This document shows positions 1-5,278 of a stretch of 11,128 bases of DNA, in pieces. The stretch is from DATJFQ01 sp035495555 (GTDB lineage: Bacteria; Acidobacteriota; Vicinamibacteria; Vicinamibacterales; 2-12-FULL-66-21), in contig DATJFQ010000116.1 in NCBI GenBank assembly GCA_035495555.1, positions 1 through 11,128 of the forward strand. The letters run 5' to 3'. How positions within the stretch are numbered: position 1 is the first letter of the stretch; each line of letters begins with the position of its first letter. The position numbers were made by a program, and so were the translations under genes. The notes beneath the pieces are model-generated. The model made no database searches. It had not been told where the DNA came from and was given only the letters and a program-made list of their open reading frames with translations.

Positions 1-507
1 CTTGCCGACCTTTTCCATCGCTTCCGCGATGATCTTGCCGATCGTCTCGTCGCTGTTCGCCGAGATCGTGCCGACCTGCGCGATGGCCTGGCCGCTGATG
101 GGCTTGGCCTGCTTCTTCAGCTCGTTCACGATGACTTCGACGGCCTTTTCGATCCCGCGCTTGAGCTCCATCGGGTTCGCACCGGCAACGACGTTCTTCG
201 CGCCCTCGCGGAAGATCGCCTGCGCGAGCACGGTCGCGGTCGTGGTGCCGTCGCCAGCGATGTCCGACGTCTTGCTCGCGACCTCGCGCACCATCTGCGC
301 ACCCATGTTCTCGAGCGCGTCCTTCAGCTCGATCTCCTTCGCCACCGTGACACCGTCCTTGGTGATGGTGGGGGAGCCGAACTTCTTGTCGAGGACAACG
401 TTGCGGCCCTTGGGGCCGAGGGTCACCTTCACTGCGTTGGCGAGGCTGTTGACGCCGCGCAGGATGGCCTGGCGCGACTCCTCACCGTAAACAATCTGCT
501 TTGCCAT
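1..507 (-). CDS. groEL: Chaperonin GroEL, N-terminal part (cut by window edge)
   Basis: Encodes the 60 kDa chaperonin, which forms the cytoplasmic double-ring folding chamber and works with the GroES lid in an ATP-driven cycle. Only the first 169 of roughly 540-550 residues are present; the frame is open to base 1. Translation begins MAKQIVYGEESRQAI. Visible are the TLGPKG segment (residues 29-34), KDGVTVAK (50-57) and the nucleotide-binding GDGTTTATVLA motif (from residue 85), whose Asp86 matches the family's catalytic aspartate. ATG at 507 is preceded on the minus strand by GAGGAG about 10 bases upstream, a good ribosome binding site. It lies 141 bases downstream of groES in the same direction, the usual groES-groEL order, so it should be co-transcribed from the CIRCE-controlled promoter near 1067-1095. 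Nothing in the visible part looks damaged. Confidence 0.98.
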   Translation of the reverse strand, partial: MAKQIVYGEESRQAILRGVNSLANAVKVTLGPKGRNVVLDKKFGSPTITKDGVTVAKEIELKDALENMGAQMVREVASKTSDIAGDGTTTATVLAQAIFREGAKNVVAGANPMELKRGIEKAVEVIVNELKKQAKPISGQAIAQVGTISANSDETIGKIIAEAMEKVGK

Positions 508-535
508 AAACTCGAATCTCCTCGGTAAATCGATG

Positions 536-554
536 GCAGGCCAGAACGGCCTGC
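536..554 (-). promoter_or_regulatory. Stem-loop 1 in the groES-groEL spacer
   Basis: A perfect 7-bp inverted repeat, GCAGGCC-AGAAC-GGCCTGC, lies about 30 bases upstream of the groEL start. In the groESL transcript it would form a GC-rich hairpin with a 5-base loop. There is no following U-run, so it does not look like a terminator. An RNA-processing or stability role is plausible but inferred. Confidence 0.5.
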
Positions 555-564
555 GCGATGTTCC

Positions 565-588
565 CGGGCAGACCTGAACATCTGCCCG
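565..588 (-). promoter_or_regulatory. Stem-loop 2 in the groES-groEL spacer
   Basis: A perfect 8-bp inverted repeat, CGGGCAGA-N8-TCTGCCCG, lies 10 bases from stem-loop 1. Together the two hairpins fill the middle of the 141-base spacer between groES and groEL. Neither has a poly-U tail. Their place in the operon fits differential stability or cleavage of the two messages; no protein reading frame was recognised here. Confidence 0.5.
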
Positions 589-648
589 ACGGCTCGGACG
601 CACGCTGCAGCGCAGACCTTCGGGCCTGCTCCGGCGCGCCGTCCGGTG

Positions 649-960
649 TTATTTCTCGATGACGCCGAGGATCTCTTCCTCGCGCATGATTAGGTACTCG
701 TCACCCTCGAGCTTGATCTCCTGACCGGAGTACTTGCCGAAGAGGACGGTGTCGCCTTCCTTGACGTCGAGCGGCGTGACCTTGCCGTCTTTCTCCACCT
801 TGCCCTTGCCGACCGCGATCACGCGGCCCTGCTGCGGCTTTTCCTTGGCGCTGTCGGGGATGATGATTCCGCCGACCTTCTGTTCGCCTTCTTCGATCCG
901 CTGCACGATCACGCGGTCGTGCAGGGGACGAATCCCAACCTTCGTCGCGGTTGCTGCCAT
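649..960 (-). CDS. groES: Co-chaperonin GroES
   Basis: The 10 kDa co-chaperonin caps GroEL rings in the cytoplasm. The 103-residue product has the family layout: IRPLHDRVIV (residues 10-19) opens the beta-barrel, a mobile loop lies around EQKVGGIIIPDSAKEKP (about 26-42), followed by GDTVLFGKYSG and the C-terminal EEEILGVIEK. A short MAATATKV leader makes it a few residues longer than the E. coli protein. ATG at 960 is preceded by GGAG about 8 bases upstream. It is the first gene of the groESL operon, with an upstream promoter and two CIRCE-type operators, so heat-shock control by HrcA is expected. No anomaly is seen. Confidence 0.98.
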   Translation of the reverse strand: MAATATKVGIRPLHDRVIVQRIEEGEQKVGGIIIPDSAKEKPQQGRVIAVGKGKVEKDGKVTPLDVKEGDTVLFGKYSGQEIKLEGDEYLIMREEEILGVIEK

Positions 961-1040
961 ACGTCGTCTTCTCCGTCGTTAGGTGTGGTGAATGAGTCCG
1001 GGGCCACCCACGCCGAAGCACCCTCGGGTGCGCAGGCGCG

Positions 1041-1067
1041 TTAGCAATCAACGTGGCCGACTGCTAA
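1041..1067 (-). promoter_or_regulatory. CIRCE operator 1 (HrcA binding site)
   Basis: The sequence TTAGCAATC-N9-GACTGCTAA matches the established CIRCE consensus TTAGCACTC-N9-GAGTGCTAA at 16 of 18 arm positions, with the exact 9-base spacer. It lies 80 bases upstream of the groES ATG and touches the -10 box of the predicted promoter, the normal position for repression by HrcA of the groE operon. Confidence 0.9.
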
Positions 1068-1095
1068 CTGTATCGGAGCCGGAGGGGGCTGTCAA
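1067..1095 (-). promoter_or_regulatory. groESL sigma-70-type promoter
   Basis: On the minus strand a perfect TTGACA -35 box (1090-1095) is followed after 17 bases by TACAGT (1067-1072; 4 of 6 match to TATAAT). Transcription would start inside CIRCE operator 1, giving a leader of about 100 bases before groES. The strong -35, ideal spacing and flanking operators make this the best-supported promoter in the window. Confidence 0.8.
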
Positions 1096-1119
1096 GCAGT
1101 CGGCAGAGCTGACTGCTAA
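1093..1119 (-). promoter_or_regulatory. Second CIRCE-like operator overlapping the -35 box
   Basis: CAAGCAGTC-N9-GACTGCTAA has the CIRCE architecture and the exact 9-base spacer. Its right arm is identical to that of operator 1, and 7 of 9 arm positions pair. Its left arm covers three bases of the predicted -35 hexamer. The two operator centres are 52 bases apart, close to five helical turns, so HrcA could bind both on one DNA face. The identical half-site suggests duplication, but the weaker left arm leaves functionality uncertain. Confidence 0.6.
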
Positions 1120-1213
1120 GCGAGGCGCGAGGCGGGAGGTGGGAGGCGCGAGGCGGGAGGTGGGAGGCGGGAGGCGCGAGGCGCGAGGCGCGAGGCGCGA
1201 GGTGCGAGGCGCG
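1120..1213 (+). repeat. Heptamer array, family B (GSGAGGY), 13 units
   Basis: Thirteen consecutive 7-base units in perfect register (1120-1210) plus a 3-base partial unit. Variation is confined to position 2 (C or G) and position 7 (C or T): GCGAGGC, GGGAGGT, GGGAGGC and GCGAGGT. The array begins at the base after the second CIRCE-like operator and ends 2 bases before the stop codon of the Fis-type gene, so it fills the space between that gene and the groESL control region. The G-rich strand is plus. Confidence 0.95.
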
Positions 1214-1215
1214 GA

Positions 1216-1425
1216 TTACGTGCTGCGCTTGATGCGGTACTCCGAGACCTTGCGGGCGATGGTGTTGCGGTGGACGCCGAGGAGATCGGCGGCGTCGCCG
1301 AGGTTGCCCCGCGTGCGCTGCAGTGCGCGCGCGATGAACATCTTCTCGAACTCGCGGCGGGCGTCCTCGTACAGCACGCCCTTGTCGAGCATCTCGGTGA
1401 CGAGCTTGTCCATCTGATCGCGCAC
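1216..1425 (-). CDS. Small Fis-type helix-turn-helix protein
   Basis: A 69-residue protein resembling the C-terminal DNA-binding domain of Fis and NtrC-class regulators (HTH_8 type). The helix-turn-helix is at about residues 40-66 (GNLGDAADLLGVHRNTIARK), preceded by a helix with FEKMFIARAL. There is no receiver or AAA+ domain, so it is a free-standing DNA-binding protein whose targets cannot be read from the sequence. The chosen start is GTG at 1425, because GGGAG lies 5 bases upstream; ATG at 1413 would cost four residues. It starts 10 bases after the purC stop on the same strand and is probably co-transcribed with purC. A nucleoid-associated or local regulatory role is plausible but inferred. 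Confidence 0.85.
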   Translation of the reverse strand: MRDQMDKLVTEMLDKGVLYEDARREFEKMFIARALQRTRGNLGDAADLLGVHRNTIARKVSEYRIKRST

Positions 1426-1435
1426 CGGCGCTCCC

Positions 1436-2374
1436 TCAGGCGAGCTCGCGATCGGACAACCGGCGGAACGCCTCGATGTACTTCTCGCGCGTCCGCTCGA
1501 CCACGGCTTCGGGGAGCGCAGGGACCGGCGGCTGCTTGTTCCAGTGAATCTCTTCGAGATAGTCGCGCACGAACTGCTTGTCGAAGCTCGGGACCCCGTG
1601 GCCGGGACGGTACTGATCCTTCGGCCAGAAGCGCGAGGAGTCGGGCGTCAGCACTTCGTCGATGAGCACGATCTCGACCGCGTCCGCACCCACGGTGCTT
1701 CGGCCGGACGCAGCGGGACTCGCGGGCGCCAATCCGAATTCGAACTTCGTATCCGCGATGATGATGCCCTTCGACTCCGCGTGCGCGCAGCCGCGGCGGT
1801 AGATCTCGAGCGTCAACGCCTTGAGGCGTGTGACGAGGTCGCGTCCGATGATGTCCGCGGCGCGATCCTCGCTGATGTTCTCGTCGTGTCCGTTTTCCGC
1901 CTTCGTGGCGGGCGTGAAGATCGGCTCCGGCAGCTTGTCGGATTCCTGCAGGCCGCCGGGGAGCGCGACCCCGCAGACGCTGCCCGTCTTCTGATATTCC
2001 TTCCAGCCGGAACCGGACAGATAGCCACGTGCGACGCATTCGATCGGGATCGGGCGCGTGCGGCGGCACAGCATCGAGCGGCCCTGCAACTGATCGGCGT
2101 AGCGGCGCGCCTCCATCGGGTACTCGTCCACCTTCATCGTCTTCATGTGATGCGGGACGAGTCCGCCCATGCGCTCGAACCAGAACGCCGAGAGCTGCGT
2201 GAGGACCTTGCCCTTGTCCGGGATGCCGGATCCGAGCACGTAATCGAACGCGGAGATGCGATCCGTCGCGACGAGCAACAGGTCGTCGCCAACGGCATAG
2301 ATGTCTCGCACCTTGCCGCGGCCGTGAAGTTTCAGATCGGGGATGGACGTCTCGAGAAGTGGCGCAGTGATCAT
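1436..2374 (-). CDS. purC: SAICAR synthase (phosphoribosylaminoimidazole-succinocarboxamide synthase)
   Basis: Cytoplasmic enzyme of de novo purine synthesis joining CAIR and aspartate with ATP to give SAICAR. Family motifs are clear: GKVRDIY (residues 20-26, nucleotide loop), ATDRISAFD, PIECVARGYLSGSGW, and LIDEVLTPDSSRFWP near the C-terminal third. The length from ATG at 2374 (312 residues) suits the longer PurC/Ade1-like branch. An upstream in-frame TTG at 2416 would add 14 non-homologous-looking residues and is rejected; no strong Shine-Dalgarno is visible for the ATG. Between EFG and IVLIDEV there is an Ala/Ser-rich stretch (LAPASPAASGRSTVGADAVE) that appears longer than usual. The gene follows the DUF4097-type gene on the same strand after a 183-base spacer carrying a repeat array, and precedes the small Fis-type gene. 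Confidence 0.95.
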   Translation of the reverse strand: MITAPLLETSIPDLKLHGRGKVRDIYAVGDDLLLVATDRISAFDYVLGSGIPDKGKVLTQLSAFWFERMGGLVPHHMKTMKVDEYPMEARRYADQLQGRSMLCRRTRPIPIECVARGYLSGSGWKEYQKTGSVCGVALPGGLQESDKLPEPIFTPATKAENGHDENISEDRAADIIGRDLVTRLKALTLEIYRRGCAHAESKGIIIADTKFEFGLAPASPAASGRSTVGADAVEIVLIDEVLTPDSSRFWPKDQYRPGHGVPSFDKQFVRDYLEEIHWNKQPPVPALPEAVVERTREKYIEAFRRLSDRELA

Positions 2375-2472
2375 TTGCAGAGGCGAAAGCTTACAACTCG
2401 CGCCCGCCGACTGCAAACGCGAATTCGCGAATCCGTTCTGTCATTTGCCCTGCATCCGCGGAGAACACGTCT
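2375..2472 (-). other. purC upstream leader with a 12-bp palindrome
   Basis: This non-coding stretch between purC and the heptamer array holds a perfect palindrome CGCGAATTCGCG at 2418-2429, about 44 bases upstream of the purC ATG. A weak promoter could be drawn around TTGCAG and TGTAAG, but the match is too poor to claim. No purine-riboswitch structure was recognised by eye. Confidence 0.35.
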
Positions 2473-2559
2473 GGGAATTGAAGATTTGCGATTTGAGATT
2501 GGAGATGTTTGGGATTTCAGAGTTGGGAGTTGGGAGTTGGGAGTTGGGAGTTGGAAACT
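2473..2559 (+). repeat. Heptamer array, family A, with four perfect GGGAGTT units
   Basis: Period-7 array in two blocks. Units at 2473-2507 are degenerate (GGGAATT, GAAGATT, TGCGATT, TGAGATT, GGAGATG). A 3-base slip follows (2508-2510), then 2511-2559 reads GGGATTT, CAGAGTT, four perfect GGGAGTT copies (2525-2552) and GGAAACT. The last unit runs into the stop codon of the DUF4097-type gene. The four GGG tracts with 4-base loops match the canonical G-quadruplex pattern on the plus strand, which is the template strand for the flanking genes. Confidence 0.93.
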
Positions 2560-3697
2560 AACTCCCCCCGCGCGCGCGGATCGAGATATCCCCGTGAGAA
2601 TTGCGGATGGTGATCATCGGTCCGCCGCCGTGTATCGACGCGTTCACGCGCTGCTCGCGCTCGTCCGCGGCTTTCACGATTGGCGCGCTCTGATTCGCGC
2701 CGGCGTCGACGGAGAGTTCGCCGTCTGCGGCGATCGCGTCCAGCGTGTAGCCGTCGGGCGGCGGGACGATCGTGATGTCGTCGGCGGTGTTGTCGATAGT
2801 GATCGGCACCGCGCGGGCCACCGTGACCCGCATTTCGGTGTCACGGCCGTCGATCCGCCCTTCGGTCTGCAAACCGTCGATTTCGAGGCGCCCCGACTGC
2901 ATGTCGCATCGCAGCGGCGGCTGCAGGTGCGAGATGTTGCGGATCCGCACGTCGGCGTTTCGCGACTTCACGTCGAGCGGGCCGGCGATTTCGGCCAGCT
3001 CCACGTTCGACCCGGTCGTCTCGATCGACGCCGCGCCCCGGATGTCCGAGACGTGCGCGTCGCCGCTGTTGATCGTCAACCGCACGGAGCCCGCGCGCGC
3101 GATGTTGAGCGCGGCGGCGCCGCGATGCGTCAAGCTGATCTCGCCGTCGATGTCGCTGACGCGGGCGGTGCCGCGATTCCCCTTGATGTCGACCGCCGCC
3201 ACGTGCTGCACGTCGACGTTTCCGTTCCGGTTGCCGTTCTCCACCCGCAGCAGCATGCGCTTGGGAACCCGCATCGCGAGCGAGCCGCGCTGGCGGCCGT
3301 CGGCGGGGAAATGCACCGTCACCACGAGCCCTGCACCGGCCCGATCGATTTGAAGCGTCGTCGCTTTTGCGAGCCGCTGCGCCTCGGGCTCGTCCACACC
3401 GTCGGAGTCGACCGTCAGCTTCGATTCGACGTCGTCGCGCGCTTCGCCGAGCACCGTCAAATCGACGAGAGGGACGTCGACCCGGATCTCTGTCACCGAC
3501 GGGTCCGCGGGATCGCTGCGGGTGGTTTCGACGGATGCGTGCGACGGACGGCCGTGGACCGCCTCGCGAAAATGCCGCGCGAGACGTCCCAGGCTGAAGC
3601 CTTCCTGGCCGGGCCCGAGCGGCGGCGCCGTGACCTGATACACCAGGGCCCCGACGACGATGAAGGCGAGGACGAGCACTAACTCGCGTTTGCCCAT
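2558..3697 (-). CDS. Membrane-anchored DUF4097-type beta-repeat protein
   Basis: A 379-residue protein with one hydrophobic segment at residues 6-22 (signal anchor or uncleaved signal peptide) followed by a proline-rich linker. The large domain has many short repeating beta-strand patterns such as GNVDVQHVAAVDIKG, GEISLTHRG, GDAHVSDIRG and DITIVPPPDGY. It ends in GGGPMITIRNSHGDISIRARGG. This rung-like pattern and ending are typical of DUF4097 (putative adhesin, right-handed beta-solenoid-like) proteins, whose biochemical role is not settled. Most of the chain is expected outside the cytoplasmic membrane. ATG at 3697 is the natural start because it directly precedes the basic-hydrophobic leader; no clear Shine-Dalgarno is seen. 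It is divergent from the flippase-like gene and upstream of purC. Confidence 0.8.
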   Translation of the reverse strand: MGKRELVLVLAFIVVGALVYQVTAPPLGPGQEGFSLGRLARHFREAVHGRPSHASVETTRSDPADPSVTEIRVDVPLVDLTVLGEARDDVESKLTVDSDGVDEPEAQRLAKATTLQIDRAGAGLVVTVHFPADGRQRGSLAMRVPKRMLLRVENGNRNGNVDVQHVAAVDIKGNRGTARVSDIDGEISLTHRGAAALNIARAGSVRLTINSGDAHVSDIRGAASIETTGSNVELAEIAGPLDVKSRNADVRIRNISHLQPPLRCDMQSGRLEIDGLQTEGRIDGRDTEMRVTVARAVPITIDNTADDITIVPPPDGYTLDAIAADGELSVDAGANQSAPIVKAADEREQRVNASIHGGGPMITIRNSHGDISIRARGGS

Positions 3698-3720
3698 AGA
3701 CTTGGAACCGTAGTACTGTC

Positions 3721-3782
3721 AACTCCCAATTCCCAACTTCCAACTCCCAAATCTGGGAGTTGGAATCTGGAAATTGGGAGTT
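3721..3782. repeat. Inverted family A heptamer array between divergent genes
   Basis: Arm 3721-3749 (AACTCCC-type units) and arm 3754-3782 (GGGAGTT-type units) form a 29-bp inverted repeat with 26 matching positions and a 4-base centre, AATC. It occupies most of the 109-base gap between the divergent starts at 3697 and 3807, so any promoters here must overlap or flank it. It could extrude as a cruciform, or fold as a hairpin in either transcript. No adjacent T-run marks it as a terminator. Confidence 0.9.
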
Positions 3783-3806
3783 TTCTCCATCCATCCTAAT
3801 CCCGAC

Positions 3807-4823
3807 ATGCGGTCTCCATTTCGCGCGGCCCTCGTTCTCGTACTCACGGCCGGGCTGCTGGCGTTCTTTCTACGCAGCGCGAATTGGGGCGACGTGTGGA
3901 CCGAAACCTCGAACGCGCGCGGCAGCTTTCTGCTGCTCGCGATCGGGACCACCCTGACGACGTACCTGGTGCGGGCCTTCCGCTGGCAGTACCTGCTGGC
4001 GCCGATCGGCCCCACGAGGTTCTGGGCAGCCTTCGAAACGACCGTGATTGGGTTCTCGGCGAATTTCCTGCTGCCCGCCCGCCCGGGTGAGGTGTTGCGC
4101 CCGTATCTCCTCGCGCGCCGCGAACGGCTGGCGGGAAGCGCGGCGTTCGCCACCATCATCCTCGAGCGGCTGCTCGATCTCGTGACGGTGCTGCTGCTGT
4201 TCGGCGTCTTCGTAGTCCTCGTGGATCCCGCGACGCTCGCGGGCGACCCCGCGCTTTACACACGGGTCAAAATCGGCGGTCTCATATCCGCCGGCCTCTC
4301 GATCGTGGGCCTCGTCGTGCTGTTCGCGTTGGCGGGTCACCCGGAACGCCTCGGGCGGGCCGCGCTGCGCGTCGAACGCGTGCTGCCGTCGCGGCTCGCG
4401 CAGATGGTTGCCAGGTTCGTCGAAGCCTTCGCGCAGGGGCTGGCCGTCATGCGACAGCCGGGTCGCCTCGCCGTCTCACTCGTGCTGTCCCTGCCGCTGT
4501 GGCTCTCGATTGCGGCGGGTATCTGGCTGACCTCGCATGCCTTCCATATGACGTTCGGCTACCTCGGTTCGTTCCTCGTGATGACGCTGCTCGTCGTCGG
4601 GGTGGCGATGCCGACGCCGGGCGCGATCGGCGGCTTCCACGCGATGTATCAGATCACCGTGACGACGTTTTTCGGGGTCGCCAACGATCGCGCGATCGGC
4701 GCGGCCATCGTGCTGCACGCGATCTCGTTCCTGCCCGTCACCCTGCTCGGCCTGATCTTCATGGCGCGCGAGGGCCTCAGCTTCGGTCGCATGCGTGACA
4801 TCGCCGTGGCGGAACAGTCATGA
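3807..4823 (+). CDS. Flippase-like integral membrane protein (LPG synthase TM family)
   Basis: A 338-residue polytopic inner-membrane protein of the family named after the transmembrane domain of lysylphosphatidylglycerol synthase (PF03706-like). Recognisable family segments are FLLPARPGEVLRPYLLARRE (PGEVLRPY at residues 93-100), ERLLDLVTVLLLFG, and near the C-terminus a VGVAMPTPGAIGGFHAMYQ stretch. Several hydrophobic helices are evident, the first at about 7-22. It lacks a soluble synthase domain, so it more likely belongs to the stand-alone members thought to move or help move lipids; its substrate is unknown. ATG at 3807 is chosen over an in-frame TTG at 3774, which lies inside the repeat hairpin. 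Its stop overlaps the nrdR start (ATGA), so the two genes are very probably co-transcribed and translationally coupled. Confidence 0.88.
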   Translation: MRSPFRAALVLVLTAGLLAFFLRSANWGDVWTETSNARGSFLLLAIGTTLTTYLVRAFRWQYLLAPIGPTRFWAAFETTVIGFSANFLLPARPGEVLRPYLLARRERLAGSAAFATIILERLLDLVTVLLLFGVFVVLVDPATLAGDPALYTRVKIGGLISAGLSIVGLVVLFALAGHPERLGRAALRVERVLPSRLAQMVARFVEAFAQGLAVMRQPGRLAVSLVLSLPLWLSIAAGIWLTSHAFHMTFGYLGSFLVMTLLVVGVAMPTPGAIGGFHAMYQITVTTFFGVANDRAIGAAIVLHAISFLPVTLLGLIFMAREGLSFGRMRDIAVAEQS

Positions 4824-5278
4824 AGTGCCCCTTCTGCGCTCACCTGGGAGACAAAGTCGTGGACTCCCGAGAAAGCAAGGAAGGGGAGGTCATCCGCCGC
4901 CGCCGCGAGTGCCTCGAGTGCGGCCGGCGCTTCACCAGCTACGAACGGATCGACGAAATCCCGTACATGGTGATCAAGAAGGATGGCAGCCGCGAGCGGT
5001 TCGACCGCCAGAAGCTCATCTCGGGGCTGTTGAAAGCCTGTGAGAAGCGGCCCGTCAGTATGTCGTCGATCGAGAAGGTTGCCGATCGCGTCGAAGGCGC
5101 GCTGCAGGACAAGCCGGAGAAGGAGATCAGCACCGAGGACATCGGCGCGTTCGTCATGAACGAGCTGCGGCGTCTCGACAAGGTCGCCTACGTGCGCTTT
5201 GCCTCCGTCTATCGGCATTTCCGCGACATCAACGAGTTCATGTCGGAGTTGAAGGACCTGCTGGGAACGAAGGAGTGA
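4820..5278 (+). CDS. nrdR: Transcriptional repressor NrdR
   Basis: A 152-residue repressor of ribonucleotide reductase genes that senses ATP/dATP through an ATP-cone domain. The N-terminal zinc ribbon uses CPFC (residues 3-6) and CLEC (31-34), followed by the highly conserved ECLECGRRFTSYERI. The ATP-cone spans about 49-139 (VIKKDGSRERFDRQKL through KVAYVRFASVYRHF). The length is typical. It overlaps the upstream flippase-like gene by ATGA and the downstream histidine kinase by GTGA, placing it in the middle of a tightly coupled operon. No ribonucleotide reductase gene and no recognisable paired NrdR boxes are present in this window, so its targets lie elsewhere. Confidence 0.97.
   Translation: MKCPFCAHLGDKVVDSRESKEGEVIRRRRECLECGRRFTSYERIDEIPYMVIKKDGSRERFDRQKLISGLLKACEKRPVSMSSIEKVADRVEGALQDKPEKEISTEDIGAFVMNELRRLDKVAYVRFASVYRHFRDINEFMSELKDLLGTKE

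Noticed and set aside
2375..2416. TTG start for purC at 2416
   Set aside because: The added 14 residues (MQSAGASCKLSPLQ) do not look like PurC, and the ATG at 2374 gives the expected beginning.
2418..2429. CGCGAATTCGCG palindrome as a regulator binding site upstream of purC
   Set aside because: It is perfect but short, GC-rich palindromes are expected by chance in such a genome, and no known purine-regulator consensus is matched.
1544..3682. A 712-residue open frame on the plus strand, antisense to purC and the DUF4097-type gene
   Set aside because: Its translation is Arg/Ala/Asp-rich low-complexity sequence typical of a GC-rich antisense shadow. Both minus-strand genes beneath it have clear family motifs, and the frame crosses the repeat array.
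3717..3722. Perfect TTGACA on the minus strand upstream of the DUF4097-type gene
   Set aside because: At 17-base spacing the -10 box would overlap the start codon at 3697 and no TATAAT-like hexamer is present; part of the hexamer comes from the repeat edge.
3774..3806. TTG start 11 codons upstream for the flippase-like gene
   Set aside because: It lies within the repeat hairpin and adds residues encoded by repeat and spacer; ATG at 3807 directly precedes the basic-hydrophobic N-terminus.
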